Assembly (NCBI GenBank): GCA_949739095.1
Contig: CATIYX010000118.1
Location: 1 to 18,246, forward strand
Reading direction: 5' to 3'
Length of the DNA: 18,246 nt
From: an uncultured Clostridia bacterium
Lineage (GTDB): Bacteria; Bacillota; Clostridia; RUG12999
Made by a program: the position numbers and the translations under genes. How positions within the stretch are numbered: the stretch's first letter is position 1; each line of letters opens with the position of its first letter. The notes below the pieces were generated by a model. That model had not been told where the DNA came from and did no database searches. It worked only from the letters and a program-made list of their open reading frames with translations. Shown one piece after another: positions 1-7,386 of this stretch.

Positions 1-432
1 GTCCCTGCCGGTCTGGGTTCCCCCATGTTCCGTAATGTGGAAAGTGTGGTTTCCTCTTTCCTTTATGCCATTCCGGCAGTCAAAGGCATTTCTTTTGGCA
101 GCGGTTTTGACTGCACACGCATGAGCGGAGAGGAAAACAACGATACCTATTATTTGGACGGCGGTGTGAAAACACATACCAACCACAGTGGCGGCATTCT
201 GGGCGGCATTACAAACGGTATGCCAATTGTGGTGCATACTGCTTTTAAACCTACGCCGACCATTGGCAAGGAACAACGGACATTTGACATTCACACCATG
301 CAGGAGGGTGTATTAGCAGGTAAAGGGCGGCATGATCCTTGCATTGTCCCGCGCGCTGTTGTCGTTGTCGAATCGGCACTCGCAATTTCCCTGATGGATT
401 TATGGCTGGATGAATATCCTGAACAAATATAG
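1..432 (+). CDS. aroC: Chorismate synthase, C-terminal part (cut by left edge)
   Basis: Chorismate synthase makes chorismate from 5-enolpyruvylshikimate-3-phosphate using reduced FMN, the last step of the shikimate pathway. The frame is open from base 1, so the protein continues left of the window; 143 residues remain, against about 360-380 for the family. An ATG at 25 is internal. Conserved blocks visible in order are GLGSPMFRNVES, the KGISFGSGF block, NHSGGILGGITNG, the FKPTPTI stretch, and the third family signature GRHDPCIVPRA. The signature continues VVVVES, where many homologues have VPVVEA, a mild variation. pheA starts 18 bases after the stop, so the two genes are probably co-transcribed and feed the same product line. 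Identification is from sequence motifs and is firm; only the N-terminal half is unseen. Confidence 0.95.
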   Translation, partial: VPAGLGSPMFRNVESVVSSFLYAIPAVKGISFGSGFDCTRMSGEENNDTYYLDGGVKTHTNHSGGILGGITNGMPIVVHTAFKPTPTIGKEQRTFDIHTMQEGVLAGKGRHDPCIVPRAVVVVESALAISLMDLWLDEYPEQI

Positions 433-450
433 ATAGGAGATATACAAATC

Positions 451-1599
451 ATGGAACTGAAAGAGTTACGGGAACAAATCAACAAGGTCAACCATCAAAT
501 GCTGGACTTGTTCAGTCAGCGGATGGAGATTTCCGCCGGTATTGCGCGCTATAAAGCGGCGCACGGACTACCGATATTGGACGAAGCACGTGAGGCGGAA
601 ATTCTGCAAAATGTCGCAGCGGGCGCAAATGAAAACTACCGTTTTGAAACAGTGGAAATGTTCCGCACACTGATGAACCTGAGCAAAATGTATCAACTGA
701 ATATTGTTATGGCAGACTCACCTGAACAGCCGGATGCGGCATATCCGCCAGTACTGCCGAGTGCAAAGCAGGTAGTATTCTATGGCGCGGAAGGCTCTTA
801 TACATGGGAGGCCATGAAGTCCTGCTTTGGCGACATTACAGCATTGCCGGCTTCTTCATTTCGTGACGTTTTTGAAACCTTAAAACAAGGCAAGGCGGAT
901 TATGGTATTGTCCCCATTGAAAACTCTTCCACCGGTTCTATTTTTGATTCCTATGAACTGTTTTGTGAATATGGCTACCATATTGTAGGTGAAACCAATT
1001 TGCGTATCAGTCATAATTTGATGGGACTACCCGGCGCTAAAACCGCGAATTTAAAAGAAATCTACTCCCATCCCCAACCGTTTATGCAATGCGAAGACTT
1101 TCTATCCGCGCTGGATGTGAAGCTGACTCCCTATTATAACACCGCTGCCAGTGCGAAAATGGTTGCAGAATCCGGTGATAAAACGCGCGGCGTAATCGGC
1201 AGCAATAGTAGCGCAGCCTTTTACGGTCTGGAAATTCTACAATCTGGAATCGAAGATAACCCCAACAATTATACGCGCTTTGCCATTGTATCAAAAGACC
1301 TTTTGATTTGTCCCGGCGCATCCAAGGTAAGCATCGCATTTTCTTTAAACAATGAAAGCGGTAGTTTGTATCACATGCTCAGCGTCTTTGCAAAACATAA
1401 TTTAAACCTCATTAAACTGGAATCACGTCCCTATCCTGCCAGCAAATGGAAATATTTGTTTTATGCAGATTTTGAAGGTCACCTTTCCGAATCCCGCATT
1501 GCACAGACGATTTCTCTGCTGCAAGCACAAACGCAGGATTTCTTTTTACTGGGCAATTATACAGGTGTGCCTTCTGATCCACAAGGAGAAAAAATATGA
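451..1599 (+). CDS. pheA: Bifunctional chorismate mutase / prephenate dehydratase with ACT domain
   Basis: It converts chorismate to prephenate and then to phenylpyruvate, the committed route to phenylalanine, in the cytoplasm. Residues 1 to about 85 form an AroQ-type all-helical chorismate mutase (LREQINKVNHQMLDLFSQR). The prephenate dehydratase domain starts near residue 107 (VVFYGAEGSYTWEA) and runs to about 285; it carries the ENSSTGSIFDSY block and the TRF motif near residues 274-276. The ACT domain near residues 300-375 has a GSLYHML motif and ESRP beginning at residue 324, the elements that bind phenylalanine for feedback inhibition in this family. At 382 residues it has the usual length. 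An AGGAG site precedes the ATG. The gene overlaps the next by ATGA. Homology is clear; feedback control is inferred from the ACT motifs. Confidence 0.95.
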   Translation: MELKELREQINKVNHQMLDLFSQRMEISAGIARYKAAHGLPILDEAREAEILQNVAAGANENYRFETVEMFRTLMNLSKMYQLNIVMADSPEQPDAAYPPVLPSAKQVVFYGAEGSYTWEAMKSCFGDITALPASSFRDVFETLKQGKADYGIVPIENSSTGSIFDSYELFCEYGYHIVGETNLRISHNLMGLPGAKTANLKEIYSHPQPFMQCEDFLSALDVKLTPYYNTAASAKMVAESGDKTRGVIGSNSSAAFYGLEILQSGIEDNPNNYTRFAIVSKDLLICPGASKVSIAFSLNNESGSLYHMLSVFAKHNLNLIKLESRPYPASKWKYLFYADFEGHLSESRIAQTISLLQAQTQDFFLLGNYTGVPSDPQGEKI

Positions 1600-2267
1600 A
1601 CTTTCAAATTGAAGAATGGTTAAACCAATTCATACAAAAATGTACGATCGCTTTTTCAGACCGTCTATGCCTAATTGGGCTACAAGGCAGCTATGGACGC
1701 GGCGAAGCGACGGCGGACAGCGATATTGATATGGTCGTTATTTTGGATACGCTGGATACCAACGACTTGAATACTTATCGGCAACTTGTCGCCTCCATGC
1801 CTTCGTCTGAAAAGGCCTGTGGTTTTTGTAGCGGAAAACAGGAATTGCTACATTGGCCCCGTTACGACTTGTTTCAATTGTTGCATGACACGCGGGTGCT
1901 CTATGGTTCTTTTGATGGTCTCTTCCCTTCGCTCCAGCAACAAGATGTGCAGGACGCCATTCGCATTGGTGCGGCGAACCTCTACCATGCGGCATGTCAC
2001 AGCTATCTATATAACAAAACGCCCACAGCAAGTTTGTCTTCACTTTACAAAGGCACATTTTTTATTTTACAGGCGCTTCATTTCTACCGGACGCAGCAAT
2101 ATATTTCCCAAAAGCAGGAACTTCTCCCTCTGCTTTCCGGCGCGAACGCGGAAATCTTAGAACTATGTATCAATCGACATGAGACTACCTACTATTCTCC
2201 TGCCGAGACAGAAGAAGCTTATCAAAAATTGATTACCTGGTGCAGCAGGCTTCTCATAATCTCATAA
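1596..2267 (+). CDS. Nucleotidyltransferase-fold protein of unknown substrate
   Basis: A 223-residue protein with the polymerase-beta-type nucleotidyltransferase signature: G31-S32-Y33-G34-R35-G36-E37 followed by D43-I44-D45, the glycine-serine loop and paired metal-binding aspartates. A downstream block, YDLFQLLHDTRVLYGS, resembles the stretch after the core in aminoglycoside-nucleotidyltransferase-like and MNT-like proteins and may hold the third acidic residue. The rest looks helical. The ATG lies inside the pheA stop (ATGA) and an AAGGAG site sits 7 bases upstream, so translation is probably coupled to pheA. A terminator follows directly. It would be expected to transfer a nucleotide to a small molecule or protein, but nothing in the sequence gives the substrate, and it is no standard enzyme of aromatic amino acid synthesis. 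No partner HEPN toxin gene is adjacent. Confidence 0.75.
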   Translation: MNFQIEEWLNQFIQKCTIAFSDRLCLIGLQGSYGRGEATADSDIDMVVILDTLDTNDLNTYRQLVASMPSSEKACGFCSGKQELLHWPRYDLFQLLHDTRVLYGSFDGLFPSLQQQDVQDAIRIGAANLYHAACHSYLYNKTPTASLSSLYKGTFFILQALHFYRTQQYISQKQELLPLLSGANAEILELCINRHETTYYSPAETEEAYQKLITWCSRLLIIS

Positions 2268-2275
2268 ACATAGAA

Positions 2276-2311
2276 AAGGACCGGATTTCAAATGAATTCC
2301 GGTCTTTTTAA
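2276..2311. terminator. Bidirectional rho-independent terminator after the aroC-pheA-NTase unit
   Basis: GACCGGATTTC at 2279-2289 pairs with GAATTCCGGTC at 2294-2304 (one internal mismatch) around the loop AAAT, followed by five T at 2305-2309. On the minus strand the same stem is followed by a run of T from the AAAA at 2273-2277, so it could also stop the convergent gene whose stop codon lies at 2308-2310. Confidence 0.8.
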
Positions 2312-2688
2312 AAAATGAATTTTTTGATGCCTTGACTGAGATACGTAATTGGAATACATAATAAAAACCAAAGCGCCGAGTAAGTCAAACAAATCTGCCC
2401 ATATAGGTTCATTGGTTGGTCGGAATAATCCCATACCTGCATATGCAATCCCCTATTGACAACGCATCCGACAATAAATTCTACCGCTGTTATTACCAGT
2501 GCACCCCAAAGGCATTTTCCCAGCAGTGGCATAGCCGGATAACGCATACAGATGGAATAGATAAACCAAAAACAAACTCCACCGGTTAGTGCCATGGTCC
2601 AATGGGTAAATCCTCGCCACAGAATTTCCAGCAAACTATATCCCACCGCGCCAATGCAAAACACGATTAAAAATTCTTTTATTTTCAT
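2308..2688 (-). CDS. Small PF06541-type (putative ABC transporter permease) membrane protein
   Basis: A hydrophobic protein of 126 residues from the ATG at 2688, with about four membrane segments and a basic C-terminus. The stretch HMQVWDYS followed by N-x-x-G-x-x-C matches HMKWWDYS/N-x-x-G-x-x-C in the protein at 7387-8193, so the two are paralogues of the family annotated as putative ABC-transporter type IV permease (PF06541). No function is established that I can name with confidence. An upstream in-frame TTG at 2703 would add five residues; I prefer the ATG because GGTGA lies about 7 bases before it, while the TTG has only a poor site. It converges on the NTase gene and shares its terminator. 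It lacks the charged C-terminal tail of the larger paralogue and may be a reduced version. Confidence 0.75.
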   Translation of the reverse strand: MKIKEFLIVFCIGAVGYSLLEILWRGFTHWTMALTGGVCFWFIYSICMRYPAMPLLGKCLWGALVITAVEFIVGCVVNRGLHMQVWDYSDQPMNLYGQICLTYSALWFLLCIPITYLSQGIKKFIF

Positions 2689-2730
2689 TTTCTTGTCACC
2701 CAAACCATAGCATTTCCAAATCGTCTCATT

Positions 2731-2770
2731 TTATGTGTGTTTCATCATAAATCACGCTAGAAACACATAA
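2731..2770. repeat. Imperfect inverted repeat, possible operator or hairpin
   Basis: TTATGTGTGTTTC at 2731-2743 is complementary to GAAACACATAA at 2760-2770 apart from a two-base bulge, with a 16-base spacer. It lies between the divergent PF06541 and activase genes, well upstream of the activase promoter. No T-run follows, so a terminator is unlikely. An operator role is only a guess. Confidence 0.4.
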
Positions 2771-2875
2771 GATAATGGAAGGGCTTGTTTCATTTAGAAA
2801 GCGCAACATTAGACCATTTTCCCCGTATTTCCAATTATTTCGTTCATTTATGGCATTTTTTTGAGTAACAGACTC

Positions 2876-2904
2876 TAGACACTTTTTTTGAAATATGGTA
2901 TAAT
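2876..2904 (+). promoter_or_regulatory. Extended -10 sigma-A-type promoter for the activase unit
   Basis: TAGACA at 2876-2881 (five of six matches to TTGACA) and a perfect TATAAT at 2899-2904 are separated by 17 bases. TGG directly before the -10 box makes TGnTATAAT, an extended -10 element. Transcription would start near 2911, leaving a leader of about 118 bases before 3029. Confidence 0.75.
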
Positions 2905-3028
2905 GGGCATATAGCTCTACTATATAAAATAGGAAGAAACTTTTTCCAACCATTCATATGAATGTCATTAGATATATTTATTCTTAAAAATTGGCAGGTC
3001 AGGAATACAAAGAGAAGAAGGTGTCAAA

Positions 3029-5998
3029 TTGTCTTTACATATTGGAATAGATGTCGGTTCTACCACGGTGAAAGTGGTGGTATATGACCAAGATACTTTA
3101 TTATTCAAACACTATGAACGGCACATGTCCAAGGTTCGTCAAAAAACCATTGAGGTTTTGGCAATGGCAAAAGACGTGATTGGTGGACGCAATGCTACAG
3201 TATCCATATCCGGTTCTGCCGGACTGGGGATTGCCAAAGCGGCAGGACTGGAATTTGTGCAGGAAGTTTTTGCAACAGGCGAAGCCATTAAACGCTGGGA
3301 TGATTCCATTGATATCGTGATTGAACTAGGCGGCGAAGATGCAAAAATCTTATTTTTGACAGGCGGTTTGGAGGAACGAATGAACGGCAGTTGTGCTGGT
3401 GGTACCGGCGCGTTTATTGACCAGATGGCAATGCTGCTGGGCGTTTCTTTGGAGGAACTGGACACATTAAGCCTCAAGCACAACAAAATTTATCCAATTG
3501 CCTCACGCTGCGGCGTGTTTGCAAAATCAGATATTCAGCCGCTGCTAAATCAAGACGCGGACAAGGCGGATATTGCCGCCAGTATTTTTCAGGCAGTGGT
3601 GGATCAAACCATCACCGGTTTGGCGCAAGGTCGCCGCTTAGAAGGCAAAATTGCTTTTTTGGGGGGACCACTATACTTTTTTCACGGTTTGCAGGAACGG
3701 TTTGTAGACACACTGGGACTGGATGCAGCGCATGCTGTTTTTCCTGAACTCAGTCAGTTTGCCGTTGCCTACGGTGCAGCAATGCTGTCTATTTCAAATG
3801 CAGAAACCTTTTCTTACCGCGAACTGCTGGCACGTTTAGAAAACGCTGCAGAGCAATCCTCTACGTGCCATAAAAATCCACCGCTATTTACGTCGGAAGA
3901 AGAATATGAGACATTTCGTGCACGCCACGCCAAAGCCTCTGTACAACAGGCAGACCCACATAGCTATCATGGCGGCGCATATCTTGGCATTGACTGCGGC
4001 AGCACCACGACAAAATTAGTACTGATTGGCGAAAATGCTGAGATTTTATATCAATATTATAGCTCCAACAAAGGGAATCCTGTGGACGTGATTCACGAGC
4101 AACTGCAAAAGGTTTGGGAAATTTGCGGCGACCATATTACCTTGCGCGCCAGCGTTGTCACCGGCTACGGCGAAGAACTGATTAAAAGTGCGTTTCACAT
4201 TGATGAAGGTATTGTGGAAACCGTTGCACATTTCAAAGCAACACAGTTTTTCTGTCCCGATGTGGATTTCATTTTAGATATCGGCGGACAGGATATCAAA
4301 TGCTTCCATGTGAAGAATAATTCCATCGACAGCATTATGCTCAACGAGGCTTGTTCCTCCGGCTGCGGATCATTTATTGAAACATTTGCAAAATCCATGG
4401 GCTATGAAATCGAAGAATTTGCCCGTCGCGGTTTGTTCTCCAAAGCGCCCGTCGATTTAGGTTCCCGCTGCACAGTCTTTATGAATTCTTCTGTGAAGCA
4501 GGCGCAAAAGGAAGGTGCAAGCGTGGAGGATATTTCTGCCGGTCTTTCCATGAGCGTTGTCAAAAACGCAATTTATAAAGTCATCCGCGCTCATAGTGCA
4601 ACAGAACTGGGTGAACACATTGTCGTACAAGGCGGCACTTTCTATAATGATGCGGTTCTGCGCAGTTTTGAACAATTGTTGGGTCATAATGTGATTCGTC
4701 CCTCTATTGCAGGTCTCATGGGCGCTTATGGCGCAGCATTGTATGGACGCAGCCTGGGACTGAAACATTCCTCTACCCTTCCAGCACAAGAATTAAAAAC
4801 ATTTACACACACCTCCAAGGCTGCAAATTGCGGCATGTGTACCAATCGCTGCAGTTTAACTATCAATACATTTGCAAATGGTGAAAAACATATATCCGGC
4901 AACAAATGCGAACGGCCTCTGGGACAAATGACAAAAAATGATGCGCCGAATTTATATGAGTATAAACTAAATCGTATCAAAGCGTTAAAACCAATTTCCG
5001 GAACGCGCGGTAAAATTGGTATACCGCTAGGACTGAACATGTATGAGAACCTCCCTTTCTGGCACACGTTTTTAAGCGAATTGGGATTTGAAGTCGTCAC
5101 TTCCGAAATTTCTTCGGTTGACCTCTATCGAAAAGGTCGTTATTCTATCCCCTCCGATACGGTTTGCTATCCTGCAAAACTGATACATGGACACATTGAA
5201 GATTTGCTGGAAAAAGGGATTACCACCATCTTCTATCCATGTTTAACCTATAATTTCGATGAAAAAAAAGGCGATAACCACTATAATTGTCCTGTTGTTG
5301 CCTACTATCCTGAACTGCTTCAGGCAAACATTTCAAAATTGAAGGACGTGCGTTTTCTCTATCCCTATTTGGGATTGCACCGTCCAAACGATTTTGTAAA
5401 AAAAGCGACGGCTTTTTTCTCTAAAACATTCGGCGGCTTTTCCCGCAGAGAGGTAAAACACGCAGCAGATAAAGCATATGCCGTCTACCATCAGTGGCAT
5501 GAAGACATCAAAGCGGAAGGCGCACGTGCGATTGCCTATGCAAAAGAACATGGCGCACAGATGGTCATTTTGGCAGGTCGCCCTTATCATATTGACCCTG
5601 AAATTAATCACGGCATTGATAAGCTAATTCATTCCTTCGGCATTGTCATTTTGACAGAGGACAGTGTCGCGGATTTGGTGGAACCGCAGCAAGTCAATGT
5701 ACTGAATCAATGGACCTATCATGCCAGACTCTACAATGCGGCGAAATATGCCACACAACATGATGATATCGAATTGATTCAATTGGTATCCTTCGGCTGT
5801 GGACTAGATGCTATCACTACTGATGAAGTCCGCAGTATCCTAGAACAGGAAGGTAAACTGTATACACAGCTTAAAATAGATGAAATCAGTAATTTGGGCA
5901 CGGTCAAAATCCGTATTCGCAGTTTGATCGGTGCAATTGATGAACGGAAAAGAACCAGCGAAAGGAAGGCGGCATCTTATGAATCAAAAGCAAACTGA
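3029..5998 (+). CDS. Double-domain 2-hydroxyacyl-CoA dehydratase activase-type ATPase
   Basis: An ATP-dependent iron-sulfur electron donor of the HgdC/BadFG family, which hydrolyses ATP to drive a low-potential electron into a partner dehydratase or reductase. Two ASKHA ATPase domains lie in tandem: residues about 4-270 (GIDVGSTT at 6-13) and about 318-575 (GIDCGSTT). Each has two cysteines 39 residues apart, C122/C161 and C442/C481, the same spacing as the cluster ligands C127/C166 of Acidaminococcus HgdC. Next comes a cysteine group C601-x2-C604-x3-C608 with C627, then a DUF2229/CoA_enzyme_activase-like region from about 660. The start is TTG with AAGAAGGTG upstream; it is needed to keep the first nucleotide-binding motif, since the next ATG (residue 33) would remove it. 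The 3' end overlaps the next gene by 20 bases. Family firm, substrate unknown. Confidence 0.9.
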   Translation: MSLHIGIDVGSTTVKVVVYDQDTLLFKHYERHMSKVRQKTIEVLAMAKDVIGGRNATVSISGSAGLGIAKAAGLEFVQEVFATGEAIKRWDDSIDIVIELGGEDAKILFLTGGLEERMNGSCAGGTGAFIDQMAMLLGVSLEELDTLSLKHNKIYPIASRCGVFAKSDIQPLLNQDADKADIAASIFQAVVDQTITGLAQGRRLEGKIAFLGGPLYFFHGLQERFVDTLGLDAAHAVFPELSQFAVAYGAAMLSISNAETFSYRELLARLENAAEQSSTCHKNPPLFTSEEEYETFRARHAKASVQQADPHSYHGGAYLGIDCGSTTTKLVLIGENAEILYQYYSSNKGNPVDVIHEQLQKVWEICGDHITLRASVVTGYGEELIKSAFHIDEGIVETVAHFKATQFFCPDVDFILDIGGQDIKCFHVKNNSIDSIMLNEACSSGCGSFIETFAKSMGYEIEEFARRGLFSKAPVDLGSRCTVFMNSSVKQAQKEGASVEDISAGLSMSVVKNAIYKVIRAHSATELGEHIVVQGGTFYNDAVLRSFEQLLGHNVIRPSIAGLMGAYGAALYGRSLGLKHSSTLPAQELKTFTHTSKAANCGMCTNRCSLTINTFANGEKHISGNKCERPLGQMTKNDAPNLYEYKLNRIKALKPISGTRGKIGIPLGLNMYENLPFWHTFLSELGFEVVTSEISSVDLYRKGRYSIPSDTVCYPAKLIHGHIEDLLEKGITTIFYPCLTYNFDEKKGDNHYNCPVVAYYPELLQANISKLKDVRFLYPYLGLHRPNDFVKKATAFFSKTFGGFSRREVKHAADKAYAVYHQWHEDIKAEGARAIAYAKEHGAQMVILAGRPYHIDPEINHGIDKLIHSFGIVILTEDSVADLVEPQQVNVLNQWTYHARLYNAAKYATQHDDIELIQLVSFGCGLDAITTDEVRSILEQEGKLYTQLKIDEISNLGTVKIRIRSLIGAIDERKRTSERKAASYESKAN

Positions 5999-7313
5999 AT
6001 ATCCGGTATTTACAAAAGAAATGAAAAAAACGCATACTATTCTGGTACCGATGATGCTGCCCATTCATATGACGCTGATGGCAGAAATCCTGCGACAGGA
6101 GGGCTATAATGTTGATATTTTAACCAATGACGGACACGGCGTCGTAGATGAAGGTCTGCGGAGTGTACATAATGACGCATGTTATCCCGCGCTGCTGGTC
6201 ATTGGACAATTTCTTGACGCGCTGCGCAGCGGAAAATATGATCCACATAAAGTAGCGCTTATTATTACACAAACCGGTGGTGGCTGCCGCGCCTCTAACT
6301 ATATTTTCCTTCTGCGCAAAGCACTGGAGAAGAGTGGCTATGGCTATGTTCCGGTCATCTCACTCAATACGCTGGGCTTGGAAGAAAATCCCGGATTCCA
6401 AATCACCGTTCCCTTGGCAATCAAAATGCTCTATGCTGCTATTGTGGGCGATTTCCTCATGCTGGTATCTAACCAATGCCGTCCTTATGAATGCAACACC
6501 GGCGACACAGACCGTTTGGTGCAGCAATGGACACAGCGTATCGTAAAAAGCTGGAATGGCAAAAGACTGGTGCGTTATCGCATCATTCGCAAATGGTACA
6601 AAGAGATGTTGCATGACTTTGCGCAGATTGAACAGCGCAAATCTCATAAAATTAAAGTGGGGATTGTCGGTGAAATTTACGTGAAATATTCCCCCATGGG
6701 AAACAACCATCTGGAAGAGTTTTTGCTCTCCGAAGGCGCAGAAGTTGTCGTCCCTGGACTACTGGATTTCTGCATGTATTGTATCTATAACGGTATTGTG
6801 GACCGCAAGCTCTATGGTGGTGGAATCATGCGTTATCTGGGCAGTCAGTTAGCGTACCTCTTCTTCCTAAAGAAACAAAAAGATGCGATTCGTGCAGTGC
6901 AGAAGCATGGTGTATTTCGTCCTGCTATGTTATTTTCCCACACCAAAGATTTGGCGGAACAATATATTGGCAAGGGTATGAAGATGGGCGAAGGTTGGCT
7001 GCTCACGGTAGAAATGGCAGAGTTAATCGAAAGCGGCGTACACAATGTCGTTTGTACACAACCTTTTGGCTGTCTGCCCAACCACATCGCCGGCAAAGGC
7101 ATGATACATAAAATTAAAGCGGTACATCCGGAAGCAAATATTGTGGCAATTGACTATGATCCCGGCGCAAGTGAAGTCAACCAGCAAAACCGCATCAAAT
7201 TAATGCTGGCAAACGCGCGGACGCAGGATTCCGAATTTCAGTCCGTTACCTCTTCCTATCCTGTACAGTCTGCTAAAAAACGTGACCGTAAAACAGCACA
7301 GGCTGCACATTAA
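5979..7313 (+). CDS. 2-hydroxyacyl-CoA dehydratase (HgdB-like) domain protein, partner of the activase
   Basis: A 444-residue cytoplasmic protein matching the part that follows the activase domains in the long 'acyl-CoA dehydratase activase-related' proteins of Bacillota: it opens with FTKEMKKTHTILVPMM and carries NDACYP, ITQTGGGCRASNYI, NPGFQI and VVCTQPFGCLPNHIAGKG. The cysteines in NDACYP, GGGCR and CTQPFGC are plausible iron-sulfur ligands by family analogy. It should receive the electron from the 3029-5998 product and perform a dehydration or difficult reduction; the substrate is unknown. I chose the ATG at 5979, with AAGGAAGG about 10 bases upstream, over the upstream in-frame ATG at 5931, which lies deep in the previous gene and has no good site. 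The C-terminal tail (about 25 residues) is basic and of low complexity. Confidence 0.88.
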   Translation: MNQKQTEYPVFTKEMKKTHTILVPMMLPIHMTLMAEILRQEGYNVDILTNDGHGVVDEGLRSVHNDACYPALLVIGQFLDALRSGKYDPHKVALIITQTGGGCRASNYIFLLRKALEKSGYGYVPVISLNTLGLEENPGFQITVPLAIKMLYAAIVGDFLMLVSNQCRPYECNTGDTDRLVQQWTQRIVKSWNGKRLVRYRIIRKWYKEMLHDFAQIEQRKSHKIKVGIVGEIYVKYSPMGNNHLEEFLLSEGAEVVVPGLLDFCMYCIYNGIVDRKLYGGGIMRYLGSQLAYLFFLKKQKDAIRAVQKHGVFRPAMLFSHTKDLAEQYIGKGMKMGEGWLLTVEMAELIESGVHNVVCTQPFGCLPNHIAGKGMIHKIKAVHPEANIVAIDYDPGASEVNQQNRIKLMLANARTQDSEFQSVTSSYPVQSAKKRDRKTAQAAH

Positions 7314-7319
7314 ATCTCA

Positions 7320-7352
7320 GAGACTCGAACTTCATGCAGTTGTTCGAGTCTC
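7320..7352. repeat. Perfect 11-bp inverted repeat between dehydratase and PF06541 genes
   Basis: GAGACTCGAAC at 7320-7330 is exactly complementary to GTTCGAGTCTC at 7342-7352 around an 11-base loop. No T-run follows, so it is at best a weak terminator; it could protect an mRNA 3' end or lower expression of the following gene. The right arm resembles a tRNA T-arm by chance. Confidence 0.6.
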
Positions 7353-7386
7353 CTATGCTTTAACATAAGAAAAAGGAGGACTCTAC

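Larger units (their letters stand above)
2689..3028. other. Intergenic region between divergent genes
   Basis: About 340 bases without a convincing gene. It holds an imperfect inverted repeat at 2731-2770, a strong + strand promoter at 2876-2904 and a leader of roughly 115 bases before the TTG start at 3029. A 75-codon minus-strand reading frame at 2726-2953 has no recognisable family or good ribosome site and is not called. No clear promoter for the minus-strand gene was found. Confidence 0.7.

Noticed and set aside
2726..2953. 75-codon minus-strand reading frame upstream of the activase gene
   Set aside because: It crosses the strong + strand promoter, has no good ribosome site, no recognisable family and an AT-driven amino acid mix.
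7342..7360. GTTCGAGTCTCC resembling a tRNA T-arm
   Set aside because: It is one arm of a simple inverted repeat; no acceptor stem, anticodon arm or D-arm can be drawn around it.
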